Notes under the pieces: model-generated
The model's input: the letters and a program-made list of their open reading frames with translations, nothing else
Told to the model about the DNA's origin: nothing
The model's database searches: none
NCBI GenBank assembly: GCA_030583605.1
Contig: CP129466.1
Span: forward strand, 1,991,001-2,055,000
Reading direction: 5' to 3'
Source: Gammaproteobacteria bacterium
GTDB lineage: Bacteria; Pseudomonadota; Gammaproteobacteria; Steroidobacterales; GCA-2729495
DNA length: 64,000 bases
Shown here: piece after piece, positions 44,646 to 55,615 of the stretch
Layout of the letters: each line of letters opens with the position of its first letter
Position numbering within the stretch: the stretch's first letter is position 1
Program-made: the position numbers and the translations under genes

Positions 44646-45794
44646 TCAACGGCGCTTGTCTCTTAGCCGCCCCTGCTCCACCCGGTCGATCACGGCCTCG
44701 CTTACCGAATAGCGTTCCCAGTCCCTGGGGGGGGTATAGACTCCCCAGTCGATCATTTTATTCACCTGATGCTTCACCAGTTCCAGCTGTTCCTTTTCGG
44801 TGAACGGTGGGTCTTCGAGACACAGGTTTCGTGGGTAGATTCCGCCTCTGGCCATCGCCGCATCGTAAATCGCCTTGTATTGCTCGACCCGAAGATCCTT
44901 GACGAGGTTCTGCCATTGCGCACGCACACGAAAGTCCCGCAGCCCCTCAACATCGATGACGGCGCTGACCAGCGTCTCACCGCCGCCGAGATATTCCGAT
45001 ATGACGTTGCCCCGGTAGTCGATGATCTGGCTTTTGCCACAGGACATCTGGTGGGTTCCGCCAGGGAAAAAAATCCCTCCGATGTTCGGCGCCATGACAT
45101 AGCAGGTATTGAAGACTGCGTGTGACCGGTTCTGGATTTCGGCGACGCCGTTGCCCATCCACGGTTCCGGGTACTGAGTGCGCCAGATGATTTCAGCACC
45201 ATTCAGCGCCAGTCCTCGCGCTGCCTCTGGGAAGCTTCCCTCGGCGCAGATCAACGTGCCGATATTCCCGATCGCTGTCTTTGCTACCGGAAAAACCGCC
45301 TCCAACAGGCGGACCGGGTCATCTCCATAGCGATGGAGATAGATATCCCAGATATCGGTCGGAGCTACATTCGGTTCACGTGGATAAAAGGCTGTCTTGT
45401 AGTGCTTGTGTATTACCTCGCCCGCCGGGTCGATTACGAACGCGATATTGAAGACCCGGTCTTCGATCAATTCCGGATCCTTGGCCACCATCTGCGCGAT
45501 GATGAAAATGTCGAGCTCCTTCGCTAGCGCCCCCAGTGCCTGGGTCTCTCGACCCGGAATATCGGGCGCGACCTCGCGTGCGATGCGCACGTGATCCGCG
45601 CCGCCTCCAAGACACCAACCTCCGATACCTCCCTCTGAAACTGTAACCAGCCTGACCGGGAGATCGAGGCTGCAATTCCATACCGCGTAGCGAATGCTCG
45701 TGGACAGATTGTCGATGTCTTTCATGTAGTCGTCGCGAGTCATGGCCATGCGAGACACGTTCTGGATCCCAACGGCTGTGTATTGAAGACGCAT
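44646..45794 (-). CDS. Nitrilase / aliphatic amidase-like carbon-nitrogen hydrolase
   Basis: A paralogue of the protein at 42776-43825, but with a complete Glu-Lys-Cys triad: E54 (SEG), K133 (HKHYKTAFY) and C183 (LICAEGSFPE). These enzymes hydrolyse nitriles or amides to acids. The C-terminal extension (DWGVYTPPRDWERY) is longer than in typical nitrilases. Start ATG 45794 is preceded by AGGA; an in-frame ATG at 45830 also exists. Whether the incomplete paralogue forms a heteromer with it is an open question. Confidence 0.85.
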   Translation of the reverse strand: MRLQYTAVGIQNVSRMAMTRDDYMKDIDNLSTSIRYAVWNCSLDLPVRLVTVSEGGIGGWCLGGGADHVRIAREVAPDIPGRETQALGALAKELDIFIIAQMVAKDPELIEDRVFNIAFVIDPAGEVIHKHYKTAFYPREPNVAPTDIWDIYLHRYGDDPVRLLEAVFPVAKTAIGNIGTLICAEGSFPEAARGLALNGAEIIWRTQYPEPWMGNGVAEIQNRSHAVFNTCYVMAPNIGGIFFPGGTHQMSCGKSQIIDYRGNVISEYLGGGETLVSAVIDVEGLRDFRVRAQWQNLVKDLRVEQYKAIYDAAMARGGIYPRNLCLEDPPFTEKEQLELVKHQVNKMIDWGVYTPPRDWERYSVSEAVIDRVEQGRLRDKRR

Positions 45795-46042
45795 GTCTGG
45801 TCCTGTCACTCGAAAAATGTCCGTCGCCATTGTGAACGGCCTGTTGAAGACGGTTTCAGGCAGCGTTCCCCTGTCCATTTGGCAAGGCCGGGGAGCGAAA
45901 ACTGTCAACGCCGGTCGTAACATAACGCATTTCGTCGAAAACACCGATTTTACAATGCGTTAGTCGTGCCTCATTGTGGCTATCAATAGACTCTGGCCCG
46001 AACAGAGCGCCGTAAGCCCCGGTTTCTCTTTATGTAATCCGC

Positions 46043-46071
46043 TTGACGGCCGCGGTTTTTGCGACTATTTT
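46043..46071 (+). promoter_or_regulatory. Sigma70-type promoter upstream of the first DUF6502 gene
   Basis: TTGACG (46043-46048) and TATTTT (46066-46071) are separated by 17 bp and stand 25 bp before the ATG at 46096. The short leader lacks an obvious Shine-Dalgarno sequence. The surrounding stretch is AT-rich compared with the neighbouring genes. Confidence 0.6.
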
Positions 46072-46095
46072 CCTTAATCTAAGAATTTATGTTTA

Positions 46096-46911
46096 ATGGC
46101 GGAATCGCATCTGAAGCTTTCGGTATTAGCCGCTTACAGGCGGTTGTTGAAGCCTCTGGTGCGGATCCTGATCAGGAACAACGTCTCCTTTGGTGAGTTC
46201 AGTGAACTCGCAAAGGACGTCTACGTAGAAGTCGCCGCGGCGGATTTTGAGCCAGACGGGCAGCAGCAGTCCCAGGGTCGCATTGCGATCCTGACGGGAC
46301 TGACACAAAAAGAAGTAAACCGACTGATCAACGAGCGAGGAAAACAACAGCAAGACCATGCGTCGAATCTCGATCAGGTAACACGAATCCTGTCCGGTTG
46401 GCACACAGATCCACTGTTCACGGGGCCGTACGGCTTGCCACTGGACGTGCCCTACGACGCGGCAAGCGGACGAAGCTTTTGCGAACTCGTGCGGCGATAC
46501 ACCGCCGACATGTCCGCGCAGGTGATGCTTGATGAGTTGCTGCGCATTGGACTGGTGGCCGAGGCCGAGGGCGCTCGATACAAAGTGCTTACTCGTACCT
46601 ACTTGCCGACCGCAGACGCACCAGAAAGCCTCGATCGGCTGGGCTTCGCAGTGAGCAATTTCGTAGAAACCATGGACTTCAATCGCACCGAGACAGATGC
46701 CCACAACAAGCTGTTTGAGCGAACGGTAGTTGCAGACACCGGGCTTACAACTGACGACCTGCCGCTGTTCAAGGCCCATGTCCGGGAACGAGGCCAGTTC
46801 CTGCTCGAGGAGCTGGATGACTGGCTCAGCAAACGCGAGCACGCCGGAGACGGCCCGACGGTGAGTACCGGTGTGGGTATCTACCACTACATCCGTGCGA
46901 GCGATGACTGA
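46096..46911 (+). CDS. DUF6502-like protein with helix-turn-helix-like N terminus
   Basis: The 271-residue protein has an N-terminal helical domain (RRLLKPLVRILIRNNVSFGEFSELAKDVYVEVA) followed by RIAILTGLTQKEVNRLI, which looks like a recognition helix. A central WHTDPLF...LPLDVPYD segment and a helical C terminus ending GVGIYHYIRASDD follow. These blocks match, from memory, the uncharacterised DUF6502 family. It is predicted cytoplasmic. A transcription-regulator role is inferred from the HTH-like part. The repeat-protein gene follows after 86 bp on the same strand, and a paralogue lies on the other side of it. Confidence 0.75.
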   Translation: MAESHLKLSVLAAYRRLLKPLVRILIRNNVSFGEFSELAKDVYVEVAAADFEPDGQQQSQGRIAILTGLTQKEVNRLINERGKQQQDHASNLDQVTRILSGWHTDPLFTGPYGLPLDVPYDAASGRSFCELVRRYTADMSAQVMLDELLRIGLVAEAEGARYKVLTRTYLPTADAPESLDRLGFAVSNFVETMDFNRTETDAHNKLFERTVVADTGLTTDDLPLFKAHVRERGQFLLEELDDWLSKREHAGDGPTVSTGVGIYHYIRASDD

Positions 46912-46997
46912 TAAGGCCACAAAGTGGCCGGAATGTCTCGTTCCAGCGACCAAGAGCAACAACGAAAACAATTCATCTTCATAGGGATCGCAAAAAA

Positions 46998-48011
46998 ATG
47001 GGACGTCATACCCGACTAGGCTCCATCCGCACCGCGATGTTCAGCGTGGCATGCCTCTCACTGACCAGCATGATGGGAAGCAGCATTGCCGCTACAGAGG
47101 ACGAAAATCGCCCAGAGCCCAACGTCCTCCTTGCGGTCGGGCCTGGCGCCGTTCACGCAGACGAGACGGGTTCGTGGATCACGGTTCTCGGACAAACCCT
47201 GGCAATTACGGTGGAAACCGAGTTTCCACGTGGCCTCGTCGCCGCTGGCGACTACGTCGCAGTCGAAGGGGCAATGTCAGGCGACGGTGCAGCGCTGGCG
47301 TCCAGCATCATTCAGCTCGGCGGCGAGTACTCGATCGGAAACTCACCGGTCTACGTCCGGGGCACTGTCCGCGATCTGACGAGCGCGGGCGCGGCTCGCA
47401 TTGGTGACGCTGCTGTTGACCTGGCCGCTGCCTATGCCGACCCAGCGCTGCAAAGACTCACCAACGGCGACACCGTAGAAGTCCTGGGATTTGAGGTCGA
47501 CGCCCCGGACAGCACGACGGCTGTAATTGCTACCCGCGCTGCCTTCTTGCCCAAAGGCAGCGGCAGCACGTTGACCGGCATCAACGGCAGCGGCATGCGC
47601 GGCATCAACGGCAGCGGCATGCGCGGCATCAACGGCAGCGGCATGCGCGGCATCAACGGCAGCGGCATGCGCGGCATCAACGGCAGCGGCATGCGTGGCA
47701 TCAACGGCAGCGGCATGCGCGGCATCAACGGCAGCGGCATGCGCGGCATCAACGGCAGCGGCATGCGTGGCATCAACGGCAGCGGCATGCGCGGCATCAA
47801 CGGCAGCGGCATGCGCGGCATCAACGGCAGCGGCATGCGCGGCATCAACGGCAGCGGCATGCGTGGCATCAACGGCAGCGGCATGCGTGGCATCAACGGC
47901 AGCGGCATGCGCGGCATCAACGGCAGCGGCATGCGCGGCATTAACGGCAGCGGCATGCGCGGCATCAACGGCAGCGGCATGCGGGCGGTCGACTCGAAAG
48001 GCCTAGAGTAG
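46998..48011 (+). CDS. Secreted DUF5666-like protein with 17 GINGSGMR repeats
   Basis: The 337-residue protein starts with a cleavable signal peptide (basic n-region, hydrophobic VACLSLTSMMGSS, AxA-type end near IAATED). Residues about 35-190 resemble DUF5666-type OB-fold modules: ITVLGQTLAITVETEF, GDYVAVEGAM and a second unit GSPVYVRGTVRDLTS...GDTVEVLGFEVD. Residues 194-329 are 17 perfect copies of the octapeptide GINGSGMR. A short AVDSKGLE tail ends it. No membrane anchor or sortase/Tat motif is visible. The repeat could form a glycine-rich surface filament or a repetitive precursor cut at Arg; function unknown. A DUF6502-like gene lies on each side. Confidence 0.85.
   Translation: MGRHTRLGSIRTAMFSVACLSLTSMMGSSIAATEDENRPEPNVLLAVGPGAVHADETGSWITVLGQTLAITVETEFPRGLVAAGDYVAVEGAMSGDGAALASSIIQLGGEYSIGNSPVYVRGTVRDLTSAGAARIGDAAVDLAAAYADPALQRLTNGDTVEVLGFEVDAPDSTTAVIATRAAFLPKGSGSTLTGINGSGMRGINGSGMRGINGSGMRGINGSGMRGINGSGMRGINGSGMRGINGSGMRGINGSGMRGINGSGMRGINGSGMRGINGSGMRGINGSGMRGINGSGMRGINGSGMRGINGSGMRGINGSGMRGINGSGMRAVDSKGLE
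47577..47984 (+). repeat. 17 tandem copies of a 24-bp repeat
   Basis: The repeats span exactly 408 bp. Units differ almost only in the Arg codon (CGC, CGT, final CGG) and one ATC-to-ATT change. Such uniformity indicates recent expansion or gene conversion, and the length may vary between strains. It is protein-coding throughout, not a CRISPR array. Confidence 0.97.
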
Positions 48012-48039
48012 ACGCTGACGGATTGCCGCACGCGCCTCG

Positions 48040-48864
48040 CTATTCTGAAGAGTCATCAAAATAGTAGAGTCCGACGCCCAACCGGCACGCCCGAGTGCTC
48101 CTACGGGAGTGCTTCGGTTGGACCTCTCCGAATGCCGCCATGCAGTCGTCGATCCGGACCGAGAATGTCGTCAGCATTGATTGCACCGCTTTGCGGGCCT
48201 CCATAAGGCTCCCTATTCGGATCTGTGGCCCTTCGACGAACCTTTGAAAGCGACTTGCGCCAAAATTCTCCGGGTTGCTATTAAACTCGACAGTCTCTGC
48301 GAGGCGCCGTAGGCCGAGTTCCAAGCCTACAAGCACCTTTTCATCAGCAGAATCCGGCACAAAGTATCGCTTCGTCGCCATAAGGTTTCTGCCCCTTATT
48401 GTCCTTATGGCACCACCTCGCAAAAGCTCTCGGCGCATCGCACCAGGCGGACTATCTCTCGACACAATTCTAACAAGGGCCGAAAATGACGCGCCCTTGC
48501 CAGAGTACGGCAAAATCATCGGCGTTCCGGAGCGATCGGAGAAACGCCTATTCGTGTGCCATTCATTCAACACCGCCGCCGGCAACGTTAGGCCGTGAGG
48601 TTGACCCTGACCTTTTCTCCTCGATTCAGTCCGAATCCGGCCAACCTCCTTCCTGGATAACCCCGTCATCACCGCTACCCGAGCCATATTGGTTGGTCGA
48701 TTTCTGACCCCGTAGTCATTCGACGCAGCGTCCACAAATGCGCGCTTGGACAGTTCGGCGAACTCCGTATAGCTGACCCCACATCGCAACAAGGTTCGTG
48801 CCAGGGGCAGCAGCACCCCCTGGAGCGCGCGGCGAATCCGTTTCAGGGTTACATCGTTAGCCAT
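48040..48864 (-). CDS. DUF6502-like protein (paralogue)
   Basis: The 274-residue protein aligns in layout with the one at 46096-46911: LLPLARTLLRCGVSYTEFAELSKRAFVDAA, RVAVMTGLSRKEVGRIR (HTH-like), NEWHTNRRFSDRSGTPMILPYSGKG and a C terminus ending LGVGLYYFDDSSE. It starts 2 bp after the ligA stop and so may be read from the smc-zipA-ligA transcript. It converges on the repeat-protein gene, 28 bp away. Function unknown, regulatory role inferred. Confidence 0.75.
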   Translation of the reverse strand: MANDVTLKRIRRALQGVLLPLARTLLRCGVSYTEFAELSKRAFVDAASNDYGVRNRPTNMARVAVMTGLSRKEVGRIRTESRRKGQGQPHGLTLPAAVLNEWHTNRRFSDRSGTPMILPYSGKGASFSALVRIVSRDSPPGAMRRELLRGGAIRTIRGRNLMATKRYFVPDSADEKVLVGLELGLRRLAETVEFNSNPENFGASRFQRFVEGPQIRIGSLMEARKAVQSMLTTFSVRIDDCMAAFGEVQPKHSRRSTRACRLGVGLYYFDDSSE

Positions 48865-48866
48865 GA

Positions 48867-50918
<2,052 letters not shown>

Positions 50919-51536
50919 TCAATCTGGTGATGATCTGCGCCTATACTGGATGACTTCCTCTCGCAGATAGCGTTCACGTTGAACGCTGAGATGGCTCCCT
51001 TGCTCATCCAGAAGCTCTCCGTCCAGTGCCTCCGCCAACGAGCGCGCTGTGGACAACATGTCATCGAATGCAGCGACCGTGTCGGTCGGGCCCGGCAGCG
51101 CCAGGAACAGGCTTACCCCGGGAAAGCGACTGGTCTTGAGCTGGGACAAATCAAAAGAACCCGGCTCCACCAGGCTTGCAACGCTGAAATTGATCCTGGA
51201 CTCATCATCAGGGTCGTGGCGGTGAAAAATACCAAAACGGCCATGTCGAAGGCCGGCATTTCGCAGCGACAGGATCAGGTCTTCACCGGAGAAGGAACCG
51301 TGTCCCCGAGCCATAAGGCGAACCGTGATGACCCGATCCGGTGCACTTTCCACCCGGGTGGCACCAGAATCCTCGGTGTTCCGGGTTGCCTCCAGACCAA
51401 GCTGAGGGGGCGTGTTCTTACGTAGAAAACCCGTCGGAATGCCACGCTGACCGCGCTCTTCGCGCCGGCTAATCCAGAACACCACAGCGAGGACCAGGAT
51501 TCCGGCAACCAGCAAGAGCCAACGAAAGTCGGCCAC
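50919..51536 (-). CDS. zipA: Cell division protein ZipA
   Basis: ZipA tethers FtsZ to the inner membrane. The 205-residue protein has one N-terminal membrane helix (FRWLLLVAGILVLAVVFWI), a short charged linker and a C-terminal FtsZ-binding domain (VITVRLMARGHGSFSGEDLILSLRNAGLRHGRFGIFH ... FPGVSLFLALPGPTD). The linker is far shorter than in E. coli. The start is a GTG with GAGG upstream. Its position between smc and ligA is the typical gammaproteobacterial one. Confidence 0.9.
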   Translation of the reverse strand: MADFRWLLLVAGILVLAVVFWISRREERGQRGIPTGFLRKNTPPQLGLEATRNTEDSGATRVESAPDRVITVRLMARGHGSFSGEDLILSLRNAGLRHGRFGIFHRHDPDDESRINFSVASLVEPGSFDLSQLKTSRFPGVSLFLALPGPTDTVAAFDDMLSTARSLAEALDGELLDEQGSHLSVQRERYLREEVIQYRRRSSPD

Positions 51537-51548
51537 CGGGCTACCTCG

Positions 51549-54500
51549 TCAACTTGCGGCGAGCTGTACCGCAGCGTCGAGATCCACAGTCACGAGGCGC
51601 GACACCCCGGGCTCGTTCATCGTAACGCCGGTAAGCTGCTTCGCCATCTCCATTGTCGTCTTGTTGTGCGTAATGATGACGAACTGAACACGCTGTGCCA
51701 TTTCACGGACGATATCGCAGAATCGGCCAACATTGGCCTCGTCGAGCGGCGCATCCACTTCGTCCAGAAGGCAGAATGGCGCCGGATTCAGCTCGAAGAT
51801 CGCAAAAATGAGCGCGACGGCTGTCAGTGCCTTCTCTCCACCGGACAACAGGTGAATATGGCTGTTGCGCTTGCCCGGCGGTCGCGCCATGACCGTAACT
51901 CCCGCCGCAAGAATGTCCTCGCCCTCCAGGCTGAGATAGGCGTGGCCACCACCGAACAACCTTGGGAATATACGTTTCAGCCCCTGATTGACCTGGTCGA
52001 AGGTTTCCTGGAATCGAGCCCGGGTCTCCCGATCGATCTTCCGGATCGCTTGTTCAAGCGTCTCGAGGGCCGCTGTCAGATCATCGTTCTGCGCGTCCAG
52101 GTACTTCTTGCGCTCCGATTGTTCATTGAACTGCTCGATGGCCGCCAGATTGATCGGACCCAGCCGCTCTATCCTGCGCCGAGCATCTTCCAGCGCCGTC
52201 TGCCAGGCACCGGCGTCTGCGTCCTGGGGCATTTCCCGCCTGACAGTCTCGAGATCGACTCCGGTAGCCGTAAAGTTTTCCATCACGGACTCGCGCCGGA
52301 CCTCGATTTCGCGCAGCTTGATGCGTTCCTGTTCAACCGCTTCGCGCGCCGCCGCCACCGCCCGGTCGGCGGCGCTCCGTGAGGTTTCACATTGACGCAA
52401 TCCCGCCTCGGCCTCTTCGACCGCCTCGCGACGTTGCACCAGCAACTGGTCAATTTCCAATTGTCGCTCCAGACGCGACGACAGATCGGACTGCAGATTC
52501 CCCAATGCAGGCTCTATCGCCATAATGGCCTGCTCCAGCTGGGCAATCCGCTCTGACAGTTGTTCCTGCTGGGTCGCAAAGCGCGCCAGCGTTGCGGCGA
52601 CGGAATTGCGTGCCACACGCTTGCTCTCGAGATCCACGCTCAGACGGCTCACTACCTCACGTCTTTGGTCGGCGGCCTCGCGAGCAGCGCTGTAGGCAGA
52701 CAGGCGCACCTCCTGCTGACCTTGCAGCTCCGGCCGTTTGTCGGCCATCGATTGCATTTCGATTTCAGACGCCTGTGTACGAAGTCGGGCGTCCGACTGC
52801 GCCTGTGCGATGCCCTCGATTTCGGTAACCAGCTGGCCGATTTTGCTGTCCAGAACCGCGCGGCGTTCCCGCGCCTGCACCATCTCCTGCCGCAGATTGT
52901 CGAGAACCGCAACCGACTCGGCGTGCACCCGGTTGGCAGCCGTAAACTCTTGTGTCGCCTGAGTGCGACGTTCCTCCAGGTCGGTGACCTGCTGACGAAC
53001 GTCTATGCTTTCTCGCTCCAGATCATGGATGCGCCGCTCCTTTTGCTCGATTGCGACCAGGAGCTCGCGAATCTGCCCTTCACGCGCCAGCAATCCGGCC
53101 GAGCTACGTTGGCCACGATTGATTCGAACCCAGCCGTCGCCAAGCCAGATGCCATCGACTGTTACCACTGTCTGCCCGGGCTGCAACTGCTGCTGCAGCC
53201 GTATCGCGTCGGCCAGATCGTCGGCGACGAAAACATTCGCCAGAAGCGGTGCCGAGTGGCCTGGCTCCGCTACACGCGCGAGCAGCGAACCTGACCCCGC
53301 AGAAGCGTCTACCGCTTGCGCCTCAACCATCGTGACCTGTGTATCAGGGAGCGACGAAAGATGATGTGCAAACCCCTTGACGCAAACGGCCTGCAGAAAA
53401 TCACCCAGTACGGTCTCCACAGCGAGAACCCAGCGATCCTCGACGCGCAACTGTTGTGCCAGCCGCGGCTGCTGCCCCAGGTTCTCACGCGTCAGCCACT
53501 CGCTCAACGATGCATCATCTGCACCAAGCGCCAGTTCCTGAACAGCCTGCAGGGCGCCTAAACGCCCGCGGTCCGAAGCCATCCCAGCGCCGGCCGCCTG
53601 CAGTTCGGTCGTGAGTTCGCGGTCGCGTGAGCGCATTGCCTCGATCTGGTCGTTGATCCCGGCAAGTTTCTCCCCCACCTCTGCGGCCCGATTTCGAGCC
53701 TCATTCTCGGCGGAGTTCTGCGCCGTCACACGCCGCTCCAGATCTTCCGGCCGATACAGTCCCTGATCCTGATCGAGGGATTCGCGTTGCCGCGCCAGCT
53801 GAGCCAGTTGCTCGGCCAGGTGCTCTGCCCTCGTCCGCTCTACCTGCGCGACCTGCTGCAGCTCCTTGATTCCCAGGTTGAATTCGTGCCACTGGTCCTG
53901 CCATTGACCAAGTCCTTCTTCCGCATCGCGGAGCGATTCGAGGGCCGCCTGCTCTGCCGCGCGCGCTTCAGTCAGCGCCGGCTCAAGATGTGCCAGCGCC
54001 TGATCAAGGTCGGACCGTTGCGTGTCCTCTCGGGTGATGTCGGCAACCAGGCCGCCCTGCTGTTCCCGTGACTGCGCAAGCTCCGCCTGTTGACGCTCCC
54101 GGTTCTGACGGCAATGCGCTATTTCCTGCTCGAGGCGGGAGATCTCGCTCTGGATGGCGTAATGCTGTCCCTGCACGTTGTTGAATGCGTCGGTCTCGGT
54201 TGCATACAGCTCCCTGCCGGTGACGATCTGGGCATCGAGCCGCAATTGCGATGCATTTGCCGCTTCCAGTCCTGTTTCGCTCTTCGCAAGACCAAGACGG
54301 CTCTCGTCGAGACCCCGATCCAGTTCGCCCAACCGCATCGCCAACGACTCCGCTTCAAGCCGTCGTTCGCGCGTCTTCAGTTCCTTGTACCGCTCAGCCG
54401 CCTTTGCCTGACGCTGCAAATAATCAATCTGCTTCGTGATCTCGTCCCGTACGTCGTTAAGGCGGGCAAGATTGTCGCGGGTGTGCTGAATGCGGGTCTC

Positions 54501-55040
54501 GGTTTCCCGACGTCTCTCCTTGTACTTGGAGATACCCGCAGCCTCTTCGATATAGGTGCGCATTTCATCAGGCTTGGCGTCCACGAGACGAGAGACCATG
54601 CCTTGCTCGATGATGGCGTAGCTGCGCGAGCCGAGCCCTGTTCCCAGGAACAGGTCTGTGATGTCCTTGCGCCTGCAGCGGGTGTTGTTCAGGAAGTAGG
54701 TCGAGGTTCCGTCACGAGACAGCGTTCGCCGCAACGAAATCTCGGCGTACTGAGCGAATTGTCCACCGACAGAGCCGTCCGAGTTGTCAAAAAACAGCTC
54801 GATACTGGCACTGCCGACCGGTTTGCGCGATGCCGAACCGTTGAAGATCACGTCCGCCATCGAATCGCCGCGGAGATGCTTTGCGGACATCTCGCCCATG
54901 ACCCAGCGGACCGCGTCTATTACGTTGGACTTGCCGCAACCATTTGGCCCGACGATTCCGACCAGATTCGACGGTAGATGAAAAGTCGTTGGGTCGACGA
55001 AAGACTTGAATCCCGCAAGCCGGATCCTGCTCAGGCGCAT
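51549..55040 (-). CDS. smc: Chromosome segregation protein SMC
   Basis: SMC dimers organise and segregate chromosomes with ScpA/ScpB. The 1163-residue protein shows Walker A GPNGCGKSNVIDAV (about 32-45), two long coiled coils with a hinge near residues 500-640 (GDFLQAVCVKGF, ANVFVADDLADA), the ABC signature LLSGGEKALTAVAL and Walker B FCLLDEVDAPLDEANVGRF. AGGAG precedes the ATG. It is the first gene of the smc-zipA-ligA run and divergent from queF. Confidence 0.96.
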   Translation of the reverse strand: MRLSRIRLAGFKSFVDPTTFHLPSNLVGIVGPNGCGKSNVIDAVRWVMGEMSAKHLRGDSMADVIFNGSASRKPVGSASIELFFDNSDGSVGGQFAQYAEISLRRTLSRDGTSTYFLNNTRCRRKDITDLFLGTGLGSRSYAIIEQGMVSRLVDAKPDEMRTYIEEAAGISKYKERRRETETRIQHTRDNLARLNDVRDEITKQIDYLQRQAKAAERYKELKTRERRLEAESLAMRLGELDRGLDESRLGLAKSETGLEAANASQLRLDAQIVTGRELYATETDAFNNVQGQHYAIQSEISRLEQEIAHCRQNRERQQAELAQSREQQGGLVADITREDTQRSDLDQALAHLEPALTEARAAEQAALESLRDAEEGLGQWQDQWHEFNLGIKELQQVAQVERTRAEHLAEQLAQLARQRESLDQDQGLYRPEDLERRVTAQNSAENEARNRAAEVGEKLAGINDQIEAMRSRDRELTTELQAAGAGMASDRGRLGALQAVQELALGADDASLSEWLTRENLGQQPRLAQQLRVEDRWVLAVETVLGDFLQAVCVKGFAHHLSSLPDTQVTMVEAQAVDASAGSGSLLARVAEPGHSAPLLANVFVADDLADAIRLQQQLQPGQTVVTVDGIWLGDGWVRINRGQRSSAGLLAREGQIRELLVAIEQKERRIHDLERESIDVRQQVTDLEERRTQATQEFTAANRVHAESVAVLDNLRQEMVQARERRAVLDSKIGQLVTEIEGIAQAQSDARLRTQASEIEMQSMADKRPELQGQQEVRLSAYSAAREAADQRREVVSRLSVDLESKRVARNSVAATLARFATQQEQLSERIAQLEQAIMAIEPALGNLQSDLSSRLERQLEIDQLLVQRREAVEEAEAGLRQCETSRSAADRAVAAAREAVEQERIKLREIEVRRESVMENFTATGVDLETVRREMPQDADAGAWQTALEDARRRIERLGPINLAAIEQFNEQSERKKYLDAQNDDLTAALETLEQAIRKIDRETRARFQETFDQVNQGLKRIFPRLFGGGHAYLSLEGEDILAAGVTVMARPPGKRNSHIHLLSGGEKALTAVALIFAIFELNPAPFCLLDEVDAPLDEANVGRFCDIVREMAQRVQFVIITHNKTTMEMAKQLTGVTMNEPGVSRLVTVDLDAAVQLAAS

Positions 55041-55131
55041 GGATAACCGGCTCCTGAATATAGATCTACCCGTTGCCCGAGTCTCACAGGCATTGTGATT
55101 TCCCCGACCGTAGTCCGCGCACTGACGTCTA

Positions 55132-55151
55132 GTGTAAAGTAAAAATTACAC
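55132..55151. promoter_or_regulatory. Palindrome GTGTAA-N8-TTACAC between smc and queF
   Basis: Perfect 6-bp arms at 55132-55137 and 55146-55151 flank an AT-rich centre in the 140-bp divergent gap. Size and symmetry fit a dimeric repressor operator, or overlap of the queF promoter. It is too small to be a preQ1 riboswitch, and no aptamer pattern is seen near the queF start. Confidence 0.4.
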
Positions 55152-55180
55152 GACGCACCAGACGGCCTTCGCCGCCAGAC

Positions 55181-55615
55181 ATGATGACCGTGAATCCTTC
55201 CGCAACAACAATCCCGGCACCGGACCTGCTGAACACGTTCCGCAATCCCAGCGCGAACCGCGAGTATACCATCCGGATCCGGATACCTGAGTTTACCTGT
55301 CTGTGTCCAAAAACCGGTCAACCGGACTTCGGCACCCTGCTGCTCGAGTATGTCCCGAACCAGAACTGCATCGAATTGAAGTCACTGAAGCAATACATCT
55401 GGTCATTCCGTAACGTCGGGACCTTCCATGAGGCCGTTGCCAACCAGATTCTCACTGACTTGGTCCGCTGTGCCGAACCACGGTTCATGCGGCTGACTGC
55501 CCGGTTCAACGTGCGCGGTGGCATCTACACGACGGTTATTGTGGAACATCGCCACCCCGGCTGGCGCGGCCAGGCCGCAGTGGCACAGGCCGTTGATCCG
55601 TCTCGCACCAATTAG
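55181..55615 (+). CDS. queF: NADPH-dependent 7-cyano-7-deazaguanine reductase
   Basis: QueF reduces preQ0 to preQ1 in queuosine tRNA modification. The 144-residue protein is the short, unimodular (YkvM-type) form. It has the catalytic Cys region [14 protein letters not shown] and the QueF motif [14 protein letters not shown]. Its TAG stop at 55613-55615 is formed by the TA target duplication plus the first G of an IS5-family element, and the flank beyond the IS would give TAG too, so the protein is unchanged by the insertion. Other queuosine genes are not nearby. Confidence 0.93.
   Translation: MMTVNPSATTIPAPDLLNTFRNPSANREYTIRIRIPEFTCLCPKTGQPDFGTLLLEYVPNQNCIELKSLKQYIWSFRNVGTFHEAVANQILTDLVRCAEPRFMRLTARFNVRGGIYTTVIVEHRHPGWRGQAAVAQAVDPSRTN

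Noticed and set aside
47577..47984. Regular 24-bp repeats as a CRISPR array
   Set aside because: Repeats are directly adjacent without spacers and keep one long open frame with a signal peptide upstream; there are no cas genes.
55100..55181. preQ1 riboswitch upstream of queF
   Set aside because: The region is short and lacks the hairpin plus A-rich tail pattern; only a simple palindrome is visible.
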